Assembly (NCBI GenBank): GCA_946480345.1
Contig: CAMLJR010000001.1
Span: 1 to 55,895 of the forward strand
Direction: 5' to 3'
Source: an uncultured Spongiibacteraceae bacterium
Lineage (GTDB): Bacteria; Pseudomonadota; Gammaproteobacteria; Pseudomonadales; CAMLJR01
Length of the DNA stretch: 55,895 nt
Under the pieces are notes generated by a model. The model was not told the origin of the DNA and searched no databases. It saw nothing but the letters and a program-made list of their open reading frames with translations. This document shows, in pieces, positions 8,385-17,263 of this stretch. The position numbers were made by a program, and so were the translations under genes. Position 1 is the first letter of the stretch, and every line of letters starts with the position of its first letter.

Positions 8385-9455
8385 ATGACGAAAAATCAGT
8401 TGTGGGAACAAATTGCCGCGCTATTGGCCATCGGCATATTGATCGGTGGTTGCGCGCTGATTCTTGCGCCATTCGCGCCCGCGTTGTTGTGGGCCGCCAT
8501 CGTCTCCTATACGACCTGGGGAATTTTTACGCGCTTGACCGAAGCGCTGCGCGGTCGCAAGACACTCGCCGCGACGCTGCTGGTCGCTTTGATGCTGGTG
8601 CTGATCGTATTGCCGTTGATCTACGCGATGATCGCTTTTGCCGCGCAGGCCAACGAGTTGTACACCTATATCAATGCGCAATTGCAGATCGGGCTGCCGA
8701 CATTGCCGAACTGGATCGCCAAAGCGCCGTTGATCGGGCCGTTCGTTGAGGAGCGCTGGATTGCTTTAGGCGCGGGCGATGCGGAAGTGCAGCAGCAGGT
8801 GAAGTCGGCGCTGCTATGGAGCAGTTCATTCTTGCTGAATATGGGCAAGGCCGCAGGTCAGGGCTTTGGAGTGTTGTTGCTCAGCTGCGTGCTGGTGCTG
8901 TTTTTTTATCTCGGTGGCGAGCGCGCGCGTTTCTGGCTCGAAGGCTCGCTGTTTCATATCGCTGGCAATCGCGGTGTTGAATTACTGCATGTCGCAGCGA
9001 CCACGGTGAAAAGCGTGGTGTTTGGTGTGCTGGGTACAGCGGTGGTACAGGGCACATTGGCAGCAATCGGTTTTGCCATCGCCGGCGTGCCGATGGTGCT
9101 CGCACTCGGGCTTGGCAGCGCGTTGTTATCGTTAGTGCCTATTGGTCCGGTGGTGCTATGGGCGCCGGCTGCCGTCTGGTTGTTTCATGAGGGCCAACTG
9201 GGTTGGGCGATTTTCCTGGTGCTATGGGGTTCCGTCGTGGTGGGCTTGGCGGACAACGTGGTTAAGCCGCTGTTGATCGGCAAGGGCGCGGATCTGCCGT
9301 TCCTGATGGTGATGCTCGGCGTACTGGGCGGCGCTATGAGTTTCGGCCTGCTCGGTGTTTTTCTCGGTCCAACCTTTCTCGCGGTGGGTTTCGCCGTGCT
9401 GCGCGATTGGGTTGAGACGCGCACCATCGTGCATGCAGGCGGAAATCAACGCTGA
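8385..9455 (+). CDS. AI-2E family transporter (PerM-like permease)
   Basis: Integral membrane protein of 356 residues with about eight hydrophobic segments, two near the N-terminus (about 10-60), one near 70-85, and a dense cluster from about 155 to 340, separated by a soluble stretch at about 90-150. This is the AI-2E exporter/PerM topology. Members include the autoinducer-2 exporter TqsA, but most have other or unknown substrates, including Na+/H+ exchange, so export of AI-2 is not implied. An AAGGAAC ribosome site precedes the ATG. Its last ten bases overlap the end of the convergent lipoprotein gene. Confidence 0.88.
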   Translation: MTKNQLWEQIAALLAIGILIGGCALILAPFAPALLWAAIVSYTTWGIFTRLTEALRGRKTLAATLLVALMLVLIVLPLIYAMIAFAAQANELYTYINAQLQIGLPTLPNWIAKAPLIGPFVEERWIALGAGDAEVQQQVKSALLWSSSFLLNMGKAAGQGFGVLLLSCVLVLFFYLGGERARFWLEGSLFHIAGNRGVELLHVAATTVKSVVFGVLGTAVVQGTLAAIGFAIAGVPMVLALGLGSALLSLVPIGPVVLWAPAAVWLFHEGQLGWAIFLVLWGSVVVGLADNVVKPLLIGKGADLPFLMVMLGVLGGAMSFGLLGVFLGPTFLAVGFAVLRDWVETRTIVHAGGNQR

Positions 9456-10036
9456 ATAGTGTTCAGTGTTTCGGCCACCTGTTGCGCGAGTTGTGCGAAC
9501 AGCTCGCTGTAGGCAGTGGCCAGTGAACCGTTGCCAACTCCCGCTACCGTTGTGCTGAAGCGCTGTTGTTGTGTTTTCAGCATGCGGGCGTTTTTCAAAT
9601 CCTCCAGCGACCACGTTACATCGAGTATTGCGCTATTCCCGACTTTATCGAGATCGATGACGTCCATACGTAATGCATAGTCGGGCGTGAGGTTTTGACG
9701 CCACGGAAAATTGCGCGTTTGCGCACCCGTTAATGCGCTGAGATTTTGCACCAGTACACGCTGGATTGAAGGTTCGAGCGGCTCGCCCCAGCGCTCGTTA
9801 TTGTCGATGCGCAAATTGCCGCTGCCATCGTGCGTGACGATCTGCGGCCGCTGCAGAAATTGCGCGACATGCACAGGTCCGACGCCGATGCTGAAATTCT
9901 GCGCGGCCACATCTGCCGTTTTCGCCGTCGGCATCAGCAAATAATGCTGCGGTTCGCTGCTGCGAAATCCCGAGCACGCGCTCAACATCAGCATCATGCT
10001 CATCGTTACCAAAGAACGGCGCACGATAGCGTTCAT
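9446..10036 (-). CDS. PqiC-like ABC-type transport auxiliary lipoprotein
   Basis: A 196-residue protein with an N-terminal lipoprotein signal (hydrophobic MSMMLMLSACSG; lipobox Cys about residue 21). The mature part resembles the ABC-type transport auxiliary lipoprotein/PqiC (DUF330) family, with HYLLMPT near the N-terminus and a region ending in AQQVAETLN. In known systems PqiC is an outer-membrane lipoprotein that forms part of an MCE lipid conduit. It is the last gene of the MCE operon and overlaps the MCE gene by four bases (ATGA), supporting a role with it. Confidence 0.85.
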   Translation of the reverse strand: MNAIVRRSLVTMSMMLMLSACSGFRSSEPQHYLLMPTAKTADVAAQNFSIGVGPVHVAQFLQRPQIVTHDGSGNLRIDNNERWGEPLEPSIQRVLVQNLSALTGAQTRNFPWRQNLTPDYALRMDVIDLDKVGNSAILDVTWSLEDLKNARMLKTQQQRFSTTVAGVGNGSLATAYSELFAQLAQQVAETLNTIQR

Positions 10037-11001
10037 TTTGTCTCCTTGCCGTAAATCAGCGATTCGGGTTGTTGTTCCAGCGTGTCCGATAACCGGCGCA
10101 ATTGCTCGGCCGCGCCGGTCACACTATTCGCTGCATTTTCGATGCGATACAACAACGGCGAATCTTCCGACGTTAGATATGTCGTGTTCGCGGTGGTTTG
10201 TTGCAACGCTGCCGATGTCTGTTGCAGCGATGTCATCGTGGCATCGAGCTTGGTGATCATCTGCGGCAACATGCTGTTCAACTGCTGCACGGTTTCGTCG
10301 CTATGTTGCGCGAGCGGAACCAGCGCCGAACCGATTTTATCGGCTTGCAAATGCACCGCATCGGCCGATGTGCGCACAGAAATTAACGTTTGGTTGGTGT
10401 TCTCCACCAGATTTTGCAGGCCCTTGTCGTTGACGAAGCTGTTGATGCCATCGACGATCTGCTGCAAATTTTCGCCGAGCTTGTTGAGATCGATTGATTC
10501 GAGATCGCGAGTCAGCTGTTCGAGATCGGTGGGAATGGTTGGAATCTGTCGATAATCGGTCGGTACATCGTGAATACGCGCGATTTTATCGGGATGAAAA
10601 TCGACATCGACGTAAAGCAGGCCGGTCAGCAAGCTCTGTACTTTCAGTTGCGCACGCAGGCCGCGTTTGATCAGCTCATCGATGAACTCTTTGCGGCGCA
10701 TGGAATTGTCTTCGCGTTCCAGCGCATGCGGATCGATCTCGACGGTGACATTGTTGAATACGTCGAGCGATTTGTTGTACATGCGCGCTTTGATATTGAC
10801 GACTTCGCCAATCTTGACGCCTTTAATGGTGACCGGGGCGCCCACGCTTAATCCTTTGATCGAGGTATTGTAGACGAGCACGTAACGCTCATGCTTACTG
10901 AACCAGTTGCCACCGCTGAAGAACAGCACAAGAACAAATGTCAGCAGGAAGGTGCCGACGATGAAACCTCCAACCACGACGGGATTGGCATTCCGGCTCA
11001 T
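10033..11001 (-). CDS. MlaD/MCE family lipid-transport protein
   Basis: A 322-residue protein with one N-terminal transmembrane helix (about residues 9-30), a single MCE domain (about 38-120, containing TSIKGLSVGAPVTIKGVKIG), and a long helical tail with TNQTLISVRTSADAV and Gln/Thr-rich stretches that probably form a needle or coiled-coil barrel. MCE proteins assemble as rings in the periplasm and guide phospholipids between membranes. This one is longer than MlaD (about 180 residues) and shorter than the multi-MCE PqiB, fitting the single-MCE long-tail class. It overlaps both neighbours by four bases, so ATPase, MCE protein and lipoprotein are coupled. Confidence 0.9.
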   Translation of the reverse strand: MSRNANPVVVGGFIVGTFLLTFVLVLFFSGGNWFSKHERYVLVYNTSIKGLSVGAPVTIKGVKIGEVVNIKARMYNKSLDVFNNVTVEIDPHALEREDNSMRRKEFIDELIKRGLRAQLKVQSLLTGLLYVDVDFHPDKIARIHDVPTDYRQIPTIPTDLEQLTRDLESIDLNKLGENLQQIVDGINSFVNDKGLQNLVENTNQTLISVRTSADAVHLQADKIGSALVPLAQHSDETVQQLNSMLPQMITKLDATMTSLQQTSAALQQTTANTTYLTSEDSPLLYRIENAANSVTGAAEQLRRLSDTLEQQPESLIYGKETK

Positions 11002-11801
11002 GATGATTCTCCGTGAACTGACGCGGCGTCGAGATCGCCGCGCGCGAGAAAGCGGCGCACGACATCGTGTTCGCTGTGATGAAGCAGCTCGCGTGGATCG
11101 CCGTAATCGAGCTGCGTTTTGCTGTCGGCATCGAGATAGACCGAATTGGTCGCAATCGTAAAAATACTTGCGAGTTCGTGCGTGACGATCACCACCGTAC
11201 TGCCCATCGATTCCTGAATCTGCATGATAAGTTCATCGAGCCGTTGGGAGCTGAGCGGATCGAGCCCCGCCGATGGTTCGTCGAAAAATAACAATTCGGG
11301 ATCGAGCGCAATTGCGCGGGCCAGCGCTGCGCGTTTTTGCATGCCGCCGCTGATCGCCGACGGATAGTAATCCTCGAATCCCGCGAGTCCGACCAGCGCC
11401 AGTTTGTACGCGATGGTGTCGCGAATCTCGTCGGGCGTTAATTGCGTGTACTGCTGCAGCGGAACGGCAACATTTTCGGCCAGCGTTAAATCGCTGAACA
11501 GGCCGCCGCGCTGGTACGTGATGCCCCATTGGCGGCGTATCGCAATCTGCTGTTCCGGCGCTGCTGCAAAAAAATCTTCGCCGTTAATCAGAATATTGCC
11601 AGCGGCAGGTTGTTGCAGACCGATCATATGTTTCAGCAACGTGGATTTTCCGCAACCGCTGCCGCCCATGATCACGAATACATCGCCACGATAAATTGAA
11701 AAATTCAAATCGTGCTGAATCAGTCGATCGCCATAGCGCATCGTCACGCCGCACACTTCGATGTGCGCATCGCGCTTGGAATCAGATGCCGAGTTTGTCA
11801 T
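10998..11801 (-). CDS. MlaF-like ABC transporter ATP-binding protein
   Basis: A 267-residue ABC ATPase. Walker A GGSGCGKST lies at residues 46-54, the signature SGGMQKRAALARA starts at 151, and Walker B LLFFDEPSAGLDP is at about 170-182, followed by a switch His in VTHEL. The SGGMQ signature and the following KRAALARA are typical of MlaF/MCE-associated ATPases. It would power phospholipid movement through the adjacent permease and MCE protein. It overlaps the upstream permease gene by 20 bases and the downstream MCE gene by four. Confidence 0.92.
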   Translation of the reverse strand: MTNSASDSKRDAHIEVCGVTMRYGDRLIQHDLNFSIYRGDVFVIMGGSGCGKSTLLKHMIGLQQPAAGNILINGEDFFAAAPEQQIAIRRQWGITYQRGGLFSDLTLAENVAVPLQQYTQLTPDEIRDTIAYKLALVGLAGFEDYYPSAISGGMQKRAALARAIALDPELLFFDEPSAGLDPLSSQRLDELIMQIQESMGSTVVIVTHELASIFTIATNSVYLDADSKTQLDYGDPRELLHHSEHDVVRRFLARGDLDAASVHGESS

Positions 11802-12927
11802 ACAGAATATTCAGTCCCGCATCGGCTACAACCAGATAAACGATGGCATGCACAACCGCACGCGTGGTGGCATTACCGACCGCGGCGGAGCTGCGCCCGC
11901 TCTGCAAGCCGGCCTGACAACCGGCAATGGCGATCAGCGCACCGAACACAATGCTTTTGAACAAGCCGCTGCCGATATCACCGAAATCGACAGCGTTGCG
12001 GGCCTGATGAATGAACATCGTGCTGGTTACATCCATTCCGGTGGCTACTATGCCGCCGCCGATCATGCCGATCACATCGGCGAAAATGCACAACAGCGGC
12101 ATCACCGCAATCAATGCCAGCATGCGCGGCAACACGAGATATTCGATTGGAGAAATACCGAGCGTGGTGATCGCATCGATTTCTTCGTTCGCCTGCATCG
12201 CACCGAGCTGCGCGGCATAGGCTGCACCGGTGCGCCCGGCCATAATCACGGCGGTCATGAGCGCACCCATTTCCCGCACCGTGCCGATCGCGACCAAGTT
12301 GGCGACATACACCTCGGCGCCGAATTGTCGCAGCTGCACAGAGCCGAGGTACGCGAGAATCATCCCCACCAGCACGCTGATCAGCGCGACGATACCAAGC
12401 GCTCGCGGCCCGCATTGTTCGGCGAAATAAATGACATCGCGCAGCCGCGTATTGGCGCGACCGCGCACCAGGTTCGATAGCGCCAAGGCAATCGCACCGA
12501 TGAAACCGAGAAAGCTTCCGACATCGCGCATGCGCTGATGGAAGAAAGTCGTGATGCGTTCCGATAGCGGTGTTTTTTTTGGTGGCGTGCCGCCCAATGG
12601 CTTGACCGCCATCGCAAGGCCAAGCAATTTCCGCATGCCATCGGGGAGCGCATCGACATCGAGCGCGATATCGTGTTCGTCGCAGTGGCGTGCGAGCTGA
12701 AACAGTCGCGGCATGCATTGACTGTCCCAGGCAAACCGATTGCCCGGTTCGATGCGCCACTCGCGGCTTTTAGTTTGTGTGAGGGCCTTGGTTAATTCGC
12801 TGAACGATGGCAGCTTTGCATCGCCCTGCCAGGCGCCATGCAGCTGCAATATCGCACGCGCATCGCTGCTATCCACCGTGAATGTGGGAGCGAGTTCGGA
12901 TGTGGCTCTTGCGCTGACGGTTTCCAT
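11782..12927 (-). CDS. MlaE-family ABC permease with N-terminal STAS-like region
   Basis: A 381-residue protein from the Met at 12927 (a GTG at 12945 is an alternative; neither has a clear ribosome site). The first 110 or so residues look like a degenerate STAS domain (hydrophobic strand ILQLHGAW and later FAWDSQCMPRLFQLARHC), as MlaB is in the E. coli Mla system. The rest is the MlaE permease with five or so helices and the motifs AQLGAMQANEEIDAITTLGI and PRMLALI. It is the first gene of the MCE operon. Fusion of the STAS part to the permease explains the absence of a separate mlaB; no periplasmic carrier mlaC is present. Confidence 0.9.
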   Translation of the reverse strand: METVSARATSELAPTFTVDSSDARAILQLHGAWQGDAKLPSFSELTKALTQTKSREWRIEPGNRFAWDSQCMPRLFQLARHCDEHDIALDVDALPDGMRKLLGLAMAVKPLGGTPPKKTPLSERITTFFHQRMRDVGSFLGFIGAIALALSNLVRGRANTRLRDVIYFAEQCGPRALGIVALISVLVGMILAYLGSVQLRQFGAEVYVANLVAIGTVREMGALMTAVIMAGRTGAAYAAQLGAMQANEEIDAITTLGISPIEYLVLPRMLALIAVMPLLCIFADVIGMIGGGIVATGMDVTSTMFIHQARNAVDFGDIGSGLFKSIVFGALIAIAGCQAGLQSGRSSAAVGNATTRAVVHAIVYLVVADAGLNILYDKLGI

Positions 12928-13121
12928 ATCGCTAATTCTGGGCACGCGGTTATGGTGGGCTAGCTTCTATCGAAACACGAAATGTCGCGCGAGGGAAATA
13001 GGTCTTTAGCCATAACTGATGAAGATTAACTGCAGATGCCATCGAAAAGTTCTTGCAACGAACAGAGGCAATGAAAAAAACGGAGATTGATTGGCAAAAA
13101 TTTGTATTGAGGAGGGAGAGG

Positions 13122-13142
13122 CGCGGGCGTCTAGCGCCCGCG
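13122..13142. terminator. GC-rich hairpin 3' of PEP-CTERM gene
   Basis: A CGCGGGCG arm at 13122-13129 pairs with CGCCCGCG at 13135-13142, leaving a TCTAG loop that can be tightened by a T-G wobble. It lies 20 bases beyond the stop of the PEP-CTERM gene on the minus strand. There is no T-run after the stem on either strand, so it may be a weak terminator or a 3'-end stabilising hairpin. Confidence 0.45.
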
Positions 13143-13162
13143 GTAGTAGCGAGAATATTGAT

Positions 13163-13831
13163 TTATTGTGTGCGACGGCGGCGTAGACCTAACGGCGTCA
13201 ACACCCCGCCTGCTAGCAGGGCGAGGCTTGCTGGTTCGGGAACTTCCGAAATCTTGTTGAATTGAGTTACTGAGAACTGAGCTTCGTAAAAGTTGTGGTT
13301 GGAATCGAGAAAAGATAGAGACACATCAGTCGGCGTATCTGGAGTATTTGGAAGCGCTAGATCACGCTTAACAAGATCCACGAACAGCGAATAAATATTC
13401 AGGCTGGTCCAGCTATAGTCACCGATGTTAAAGCCGTTTAATCCAGTAGCTACCTCGTTGTTAGCAATAATAAAAAGAGGGTTTAGATACACATAAAAGC
13501 CAACGCCAATGTCGTAGGGGAAGGTGGCCGTCATGGTCGATGCAGTAGTGGCTGAAAAAGAGTAGCCACCCACACTACCTTGAAGATTGCTAATGTTGCC
13601 GCCATAAATGCTGTATTGCCCGAGAACCGGATCATCTGCATTGGAAAGTGTTGCAGGGACTGCATTGTCGTAATAAAAACTAAGATTTATTGCGGTATCG
13701 GGCGAAAATAAAGCGGGCTCTTCAAAAGGAATTCCAAAATTGTAAATGCCGGCAAGCTCATACTTAATGAGCGTGGCTTGTGCTAATCCGCTTGCGATAG
13801 TAAAAGTTAATGCGGCAAGTATTTTTTTCAT
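13163..13831 (-). CDS. PEP-CTERM sorting domain-containing secreted protein
   Basis: A 222-residue exported protein. It starts with a Sec-type signal peptide (MKKILAALTFTIASGLAQA) and ends with a classical PEP-CTERM tail: VPEPASLALL from residue 197 (PEP at 198-200), a short hydrophobic stretch, and RRRR at 217-220. Such tails are cleaved by exosortase during export of proteins associated with exopolysaccharide or biofilm. The central part is rich in Asn, Tyr, Phe and Ser and is not recognised as an enzyme. No exosortase is encoded in this window, so it must lie elsewhere. The gene stands alone with its own upstream region of about 147 bases after rapA. Confidence 0.88.
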   Translation of the reverse strand: MKKILAALTFTIASGLAQATLIKYELAGIYNFGIPFEEPALFSPDTAINLSFYYDNAVPATLSNADDPVLGQYSIYGGNISNLQGSVGGYSFSATTASTMTATFPYDIGVGFYVYLNPLFIIANNEVATGLNGFNIGDYSWTSLNIYSLFVDLVKRDLALPNTPDTPTDVSLSFLDSNHNFYEAQFSVTQFNKISEVPEPASLALLAGGVLTPLGLRRRRTQ

Positions 13832-13978
13832 GATGACATCCTGTGCATAATCTTTAAAAGATCGGTTGAGGTCGATAAGTGAGTTACGCGTCGTTTTATA
13901 AGATTTTTGGCGCGCGACGGTATGCTAGCCAAACGCTATATACGCTGGCAATTGTCGAATAATTTAACGATTTAGCGC

Positions 13979-16762
13979 TTAGGTACTGACAATCAACCGC
14001 AATCCCTGCAATTGCAGCGCCGCGTGATCGATAGCGGCCAAGCCCTGCTCGCGTTGCGTGCGGAAAAACGTAATTTCATCTTGCCGAATGGTTGAATTAA
14101 CTTTCGCCAACGCTTCGAGCCGATCAATTTCCACAGTTAGAGTTTGTCGCAATGCCGCTTTTGCTTGATCGCTTAGGGTGGGCAGCTGTGTCGCTGCATA
14201 GTTGGCGGCCAGCTCCTGCATCTCGGCGATATCGTTCCTTACCTGGCCGATAATCGCGGGCGCTGTATTGCGCGGGATGTTGCCGCATAGCTGATTAAGT
14301 TTGTCGTGCGACAAAATCGTGCTGAGATTCTTGCCGCTGCGATCGACGAGAACGCGAATGGGTGTGGCCGGCAAAAACCGCTCGACTTGTAAATGACGAG
14401 GCGCTGGGCACACCACGTTATAGATTGTTTCCAGCAGAAGCGTGCCCGGCGGCAGCCCTTTAATGCTGATGCTCGCGAGCGCGGCGTTGCCGAATTCCGC
14501 GCCGATGATCATTTCCATCGCCCCGCGCACCATGGGATGCTCCCAGTTAAGGAACTCCATGTCGTCGCGCTGCAATGCCTGCTGACGATCGAACGTTGCA
14601 GTAAATCCTTCTTCGGTCAGTTCCGGAAAATGACTGACGAGCATTTGTTCCGAAGGCCGAATAACCACCGCATGCGTCGAATGTTGCTCGCAATCGATGC
14701 CGAAGTTATCCCACGTGCGTTCCATGAACGGTTGCAGCAAATCGCTATGTTCGTTCGCAACGATGGCATCGATCAGCGTTTGCGCGATTTCAACATTGCA
14801 TGAATTCAATTCGAGCAACGCATCGCGGCCTTGTTGTAATGCCGTACGCACGCGTTCGGTTTCAGTCGCGGTGTCGGCAATCAAAGCATCGAGCGCTGCA
14901 TCGCGATTCTGCAGTTGTTGATGCAGACGTTCGGCGAATTTTTCATAGAGCGAATAGCCTGCAGCGAAACTGCGCTGAAATGCATCGAGACCTTCGTGAT
15001 ACCAGCGCCACAGCACTTCCTGCGCAGATTCGGCGAAATACGGGATATGGATATCGATATGTGAACCTTGGCCAATACGATCGAGCCGGCCGATGCGTTG
15101 TTCGAGCAGATCGGGATTGAGTGGCAGATCGAACAAAACCAGATGCTGAGCGAACTGAAAATTACGTCCTTCGCTGCCGATTTCCGAACACACCAGCGTC
15201 TGCGCACCGAGATCGGTATCGGCGAACCAGGCGGCAGCGCGATCGCGCTCGATCAGCGTCAAGCCTTCGTGAAAGGCCGCGCTACGAATGCCCGCACGCA
15301 AATGCAGATGTTGCTCCAGCGCAATCGCCGTTTCCGCTTGCGCACAGATCACCAGCACCTTGGCCGGTCTAATCGATTTCAATAATTTTTCGAGCCATTC
15401 GACGCGCGGATCGCTTTTCAGCCATAGCGCTTCCGAATGGCTACGCTCGGGATTCAGCTCGTTCGGCGTCTCGCGATAAATTTCCGGCAACGGCAATGCG
15501 TGCGGATGAACGCGGCGCTCGGGAAAGCCTTCGATCGCCGCGCGCGTATTGCGAAACAAAACCCGGCCAGTGCCGTGGCGATCGAGCAATTGCCTGATCA
15601 GCGCGGCACTATCGAGGCCATCCACGTTGTCGCCGAGATACTCACGCAGTTGCGGTAACAGCTCGACAGCGCTATCCGAATTCTCCAGTAGCCGTTGCAC
15701 CAGCGAATTAATCGCCGGATAGCGCGCGGCCTCAGCTTTAAATTCCGCCAGATCGTGAAAGCGCGCTGGATCGAGCAGGCGAAGACGCGCGAAATGGCTA
15801 TCGACGCCGGCCTGTTCGGGCGTTGCGGTGAGCAAAATCAAACCGGTGCTGCATGCGGCGAGTTGCTCGACGCCGCGATATTCGGCGCTTGGATTTTGTT
15901 CAGACCAATGCAAATGGTGGGCTTCGTCGACAACCAGCAAATCCCATGAGCTAGCGAGTGCTTGCGATAAAACGTCCGGCGCACGCGTTAGCCAATCGAC
16001 ATTGCACAACACAAGTTGCTCGCCATCGAATGGATTTTCATCGCTGTGTTCAGCGATAGCTTCGATGCGCTCGGCATCGAATAGCGCGAAACGCAGATTG
16101 AAACGGCGCAACATCTCGACCAGCCATTGGTGCTGCAGGTTAGTCGGCACCAGAATCAACACGCGCTGCGCGCGGCCAGCCAGCAATTGCTGATGAATGA
16201 TGAGACCGGCTTCGATAGTTTTGCCAAGGCCCACTTCATCTGCGAGCAAGACGCGCGGGGCATGACGCTGCGCGACTTGATGCGCGATGTAAATTTGGTG
16301 AGGCAGTAAATTCGTGCGTGCGCCCAGCAAGCCGCTAACCGGAGCCTGCTGCAAGCGTTGTTGATGCAATAGCGTTTCCATGCGCAGCGCGAATAACGCA
16401 TTACTGTCGCATTGGCCGCTGCTCAGCCGCTGCAGCGGCGCATTCAATTGCAGATGCGCGCTCAACTGCAATTCGCTCACCGTTTGTTGCGAACCGTGCG
16501 CATCGGTGCCGGTGTACATCAATACGCCGTCAGCATCCTCGATCGCGGTAACGGTTAATTCCTGATCGTCGCGAACGCGGATCGTATCGCCTGCCCGATA
16601 CGTGACCCGGCTCAGCGGTGCGTTATCCAGCGAGTATGTACGCTCTTCTTCAACGGCAGGAAACGCGACGGTAACGCGACGGGTTTCGATAGCAATGATA
16701 ATTCCGAGACCCAGCTGCGGATCGGCATGGCTGAGCCAGCGTTGTCCGATGACAAAACTCAT
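13979..16762 (-). CDS. rapA: RNA polymerase-associated protein RapA (Swi2/Snf2 ATPase)
   Basis: A 927-residue SWI2/SNF2 helicase-like ATPase, slightly shorter than E. coli RapA (968). The N-terminal Tudor-like part (about residues 1-105) precedes the ATPase core with DEVGLGKTIEAGLI at about 175-188 and DEAH at 279-282, then a C-terminal helicase lobe with SEIGSEGRNFQFA and LLEQRIGRLDRIGQG. RapA recycles RNA polymerase stalled in post-termination or post-replication complexes. It is monocistronic here, with a short leader containing a hairpin and a promoter -10 element with a GC-rich discriminator. Confidence 0.95.
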   Translation of the reverse strand: MSFVIGQRWLSHADPQLGLGIIIAIETRRVTVAFPAVEEERTYSLDNAPLSRVTYRAGDTIRVRDDQELTVTAIEDADGVLMYTGTDAHGSQQTVSELQLSAHLQLNAPLQRLSSGQCDSNALFALRMETLLHQQRLQQAPVSGLLGARTNLLPHQIYIAHQVAQRHAPRVLLADEVGLGKTIEAGLIIHQQLLAGRAQRVLILVPTNLQHQWLVEMLRRFNLRFALFDAERIEAIAEHSDENPFDGEQLVLCNVDWLTRAPDVLSQALASSWDLLVVDEAHHLHWSEQNPSAEYRGVEQLAACSTGLILLTATPEQAGVDSHFARLRLLDPARFHDLAEFKAEAARYPAINSLVQRLLENSDSAVELLPQLREYLGDNVDGLDSAALIRQLLDRHGTGRVLFRNTRAAIEGFPERRVHPHALPLPEIYRETPNELNPERSHSEALWLKSDPRVEWLEKLLKSIRPAKVLVICAQAETAIALEQHLHLRAGIRSAAFHEGLTLIERDRAAAWFADTDLGAQTLVCSEIGSEGRNFQFAQHLVLFDLPLNPDLLEQRIGRLDRIGQGSHIDIHIPYFAESAQEVLWRWYHEGLDAFQRSFAAGYSLYEKFAERLHQQLQNRDAALDALIADTATETERVRTALQQGRDALLELNSCNVEIAQTLIDAIVANEHSDLLQPFMERTWDNFGIDCEQHSTHAVVIRPSEQMLVSHFPELTEEGFTATFDRQQALQRDDMEFLNWEHPMVRGAMEMIIGAEFGNAALASISIKGLPPGTLLLETIYNVVCPAPRHLQVERFLPATPIRVLVDRSGKNLSTILSHDKLNQLCGNIPRNTAPAIIGQVRNDIAEMQELAANYAATQLPTLSDQAKAALRQTLTVEIDRLEALAKVNSTIRQDEITFFRTQREQGLAAIDHAALQLQGLRLIVST

Positions 16763-16809
16763 ACGGCGTGATTGAACCTTGTGGCGAACAAAAATTATGA
16801 AGGGTGTTA

Positions 16810-16833
16810 GGTCGATAGCGGGATCTATCGACC
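16810..16833. repeat. perfect 9-bp inverted repeat in the rapA leader
   Basis: GGTCGATAG at 16810-16818 is matched by CTATCGACC at 16825-16833 across a six-base spacer (CGGGAT). It lies between the putative rapA -10 element and the rapA start codon, so it could be an RNA hairpin in the 5' leader or a dyad operator. Confidence 0.7.
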
Positions 16834-16846
16834 CAAACGGGCGCGC

Positions 16847-16852
16847 ATTCTA
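16847..16852 (-). promoter_or_regulatory. putative rapA -10 element with GC-rich discriminator
   Basis: Read on the minus strand this is TAGAAT followed directly by GCGCGCC. A sigma70 -10 box with a GC-rich discriminator is typical of promoters inhibited by ppGpp/DksA. The -35 region is not well conserved. The same TAGAATGCGCGCC string occurs before the deaD-type helicase gene. Confidence 0.5.
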
Positions 16853-16924
16853 ACACAGCGGCCGACGATGCCTGTGCAGTGGCCGCGCCGAAAGACTTTT
16901 TGTTGGAATGCTAAAGGAGAGTAA

Positions 16925-17215
16925 TTATTGAGCGGCGGTGGTGTCGCCAGTAGATGTTATCGCGGCGCAGCTATAGCCCCAACCGCGTTGCTTTTCGATG
17001 AACTCGGCAGCATGTGGCGCGCAATACTCCGCGCGTGGAGAACTCCATAACGTTTTGGTTTCGCCACCTTTCGTGTAACGTACTTCGCAACCTTGTCCGC
17101 TTGAGATTAATTCGATGGTGCGTTCGCTATTATTTAGCTTGCACAGTGTTGTTTCATCGGCGACAGCGATATGGGCAACAGGCAACAGCAGCAATGACCA
17201 CAGCATTTTCTTCAT
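16925..17215 (-). CDS. small secreted protein of unknown function
   Basis: A 96-residue protein with an N-terminal signal peptide (MKKMLWSLLLLPVAHIAVA, cleavage near ADE). The mature part has four Cys residues (in CKLNN, QGCEV, EYCAP and YSCAA), which could make two disulfides, and one central charged segment. I do not recognise the family with certainty. It lies between rapA and the divergent GIY-YIG gene and appears to be transcribed alone; the start has AGCACCTTC-type sequence upstream on the coding strand rather than a strong ribosome site. Confidence 0.65.
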   Translation of the reverse strand: MKKMLWSLLLLPVAHIAVADETTLCKLNNSERTIELISSGQGCEVRYTKGGETKTLWSSPRAEYCAPHAAEFIEKQRGWGYSCAAITSTGDTTAAQ

Positions 17216-17263
17216 GAAGGTGCTCCGGGTTGACGAAATTATGCGAATTTTTTTAAAGCGCAG

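Noticed and set aside
11761..12480. A 239-codon open frame opposite the MlaE-like gene
   Set aside because: His/Arg-rich composition and full overlap with a conserved permease; treated as a shadow.
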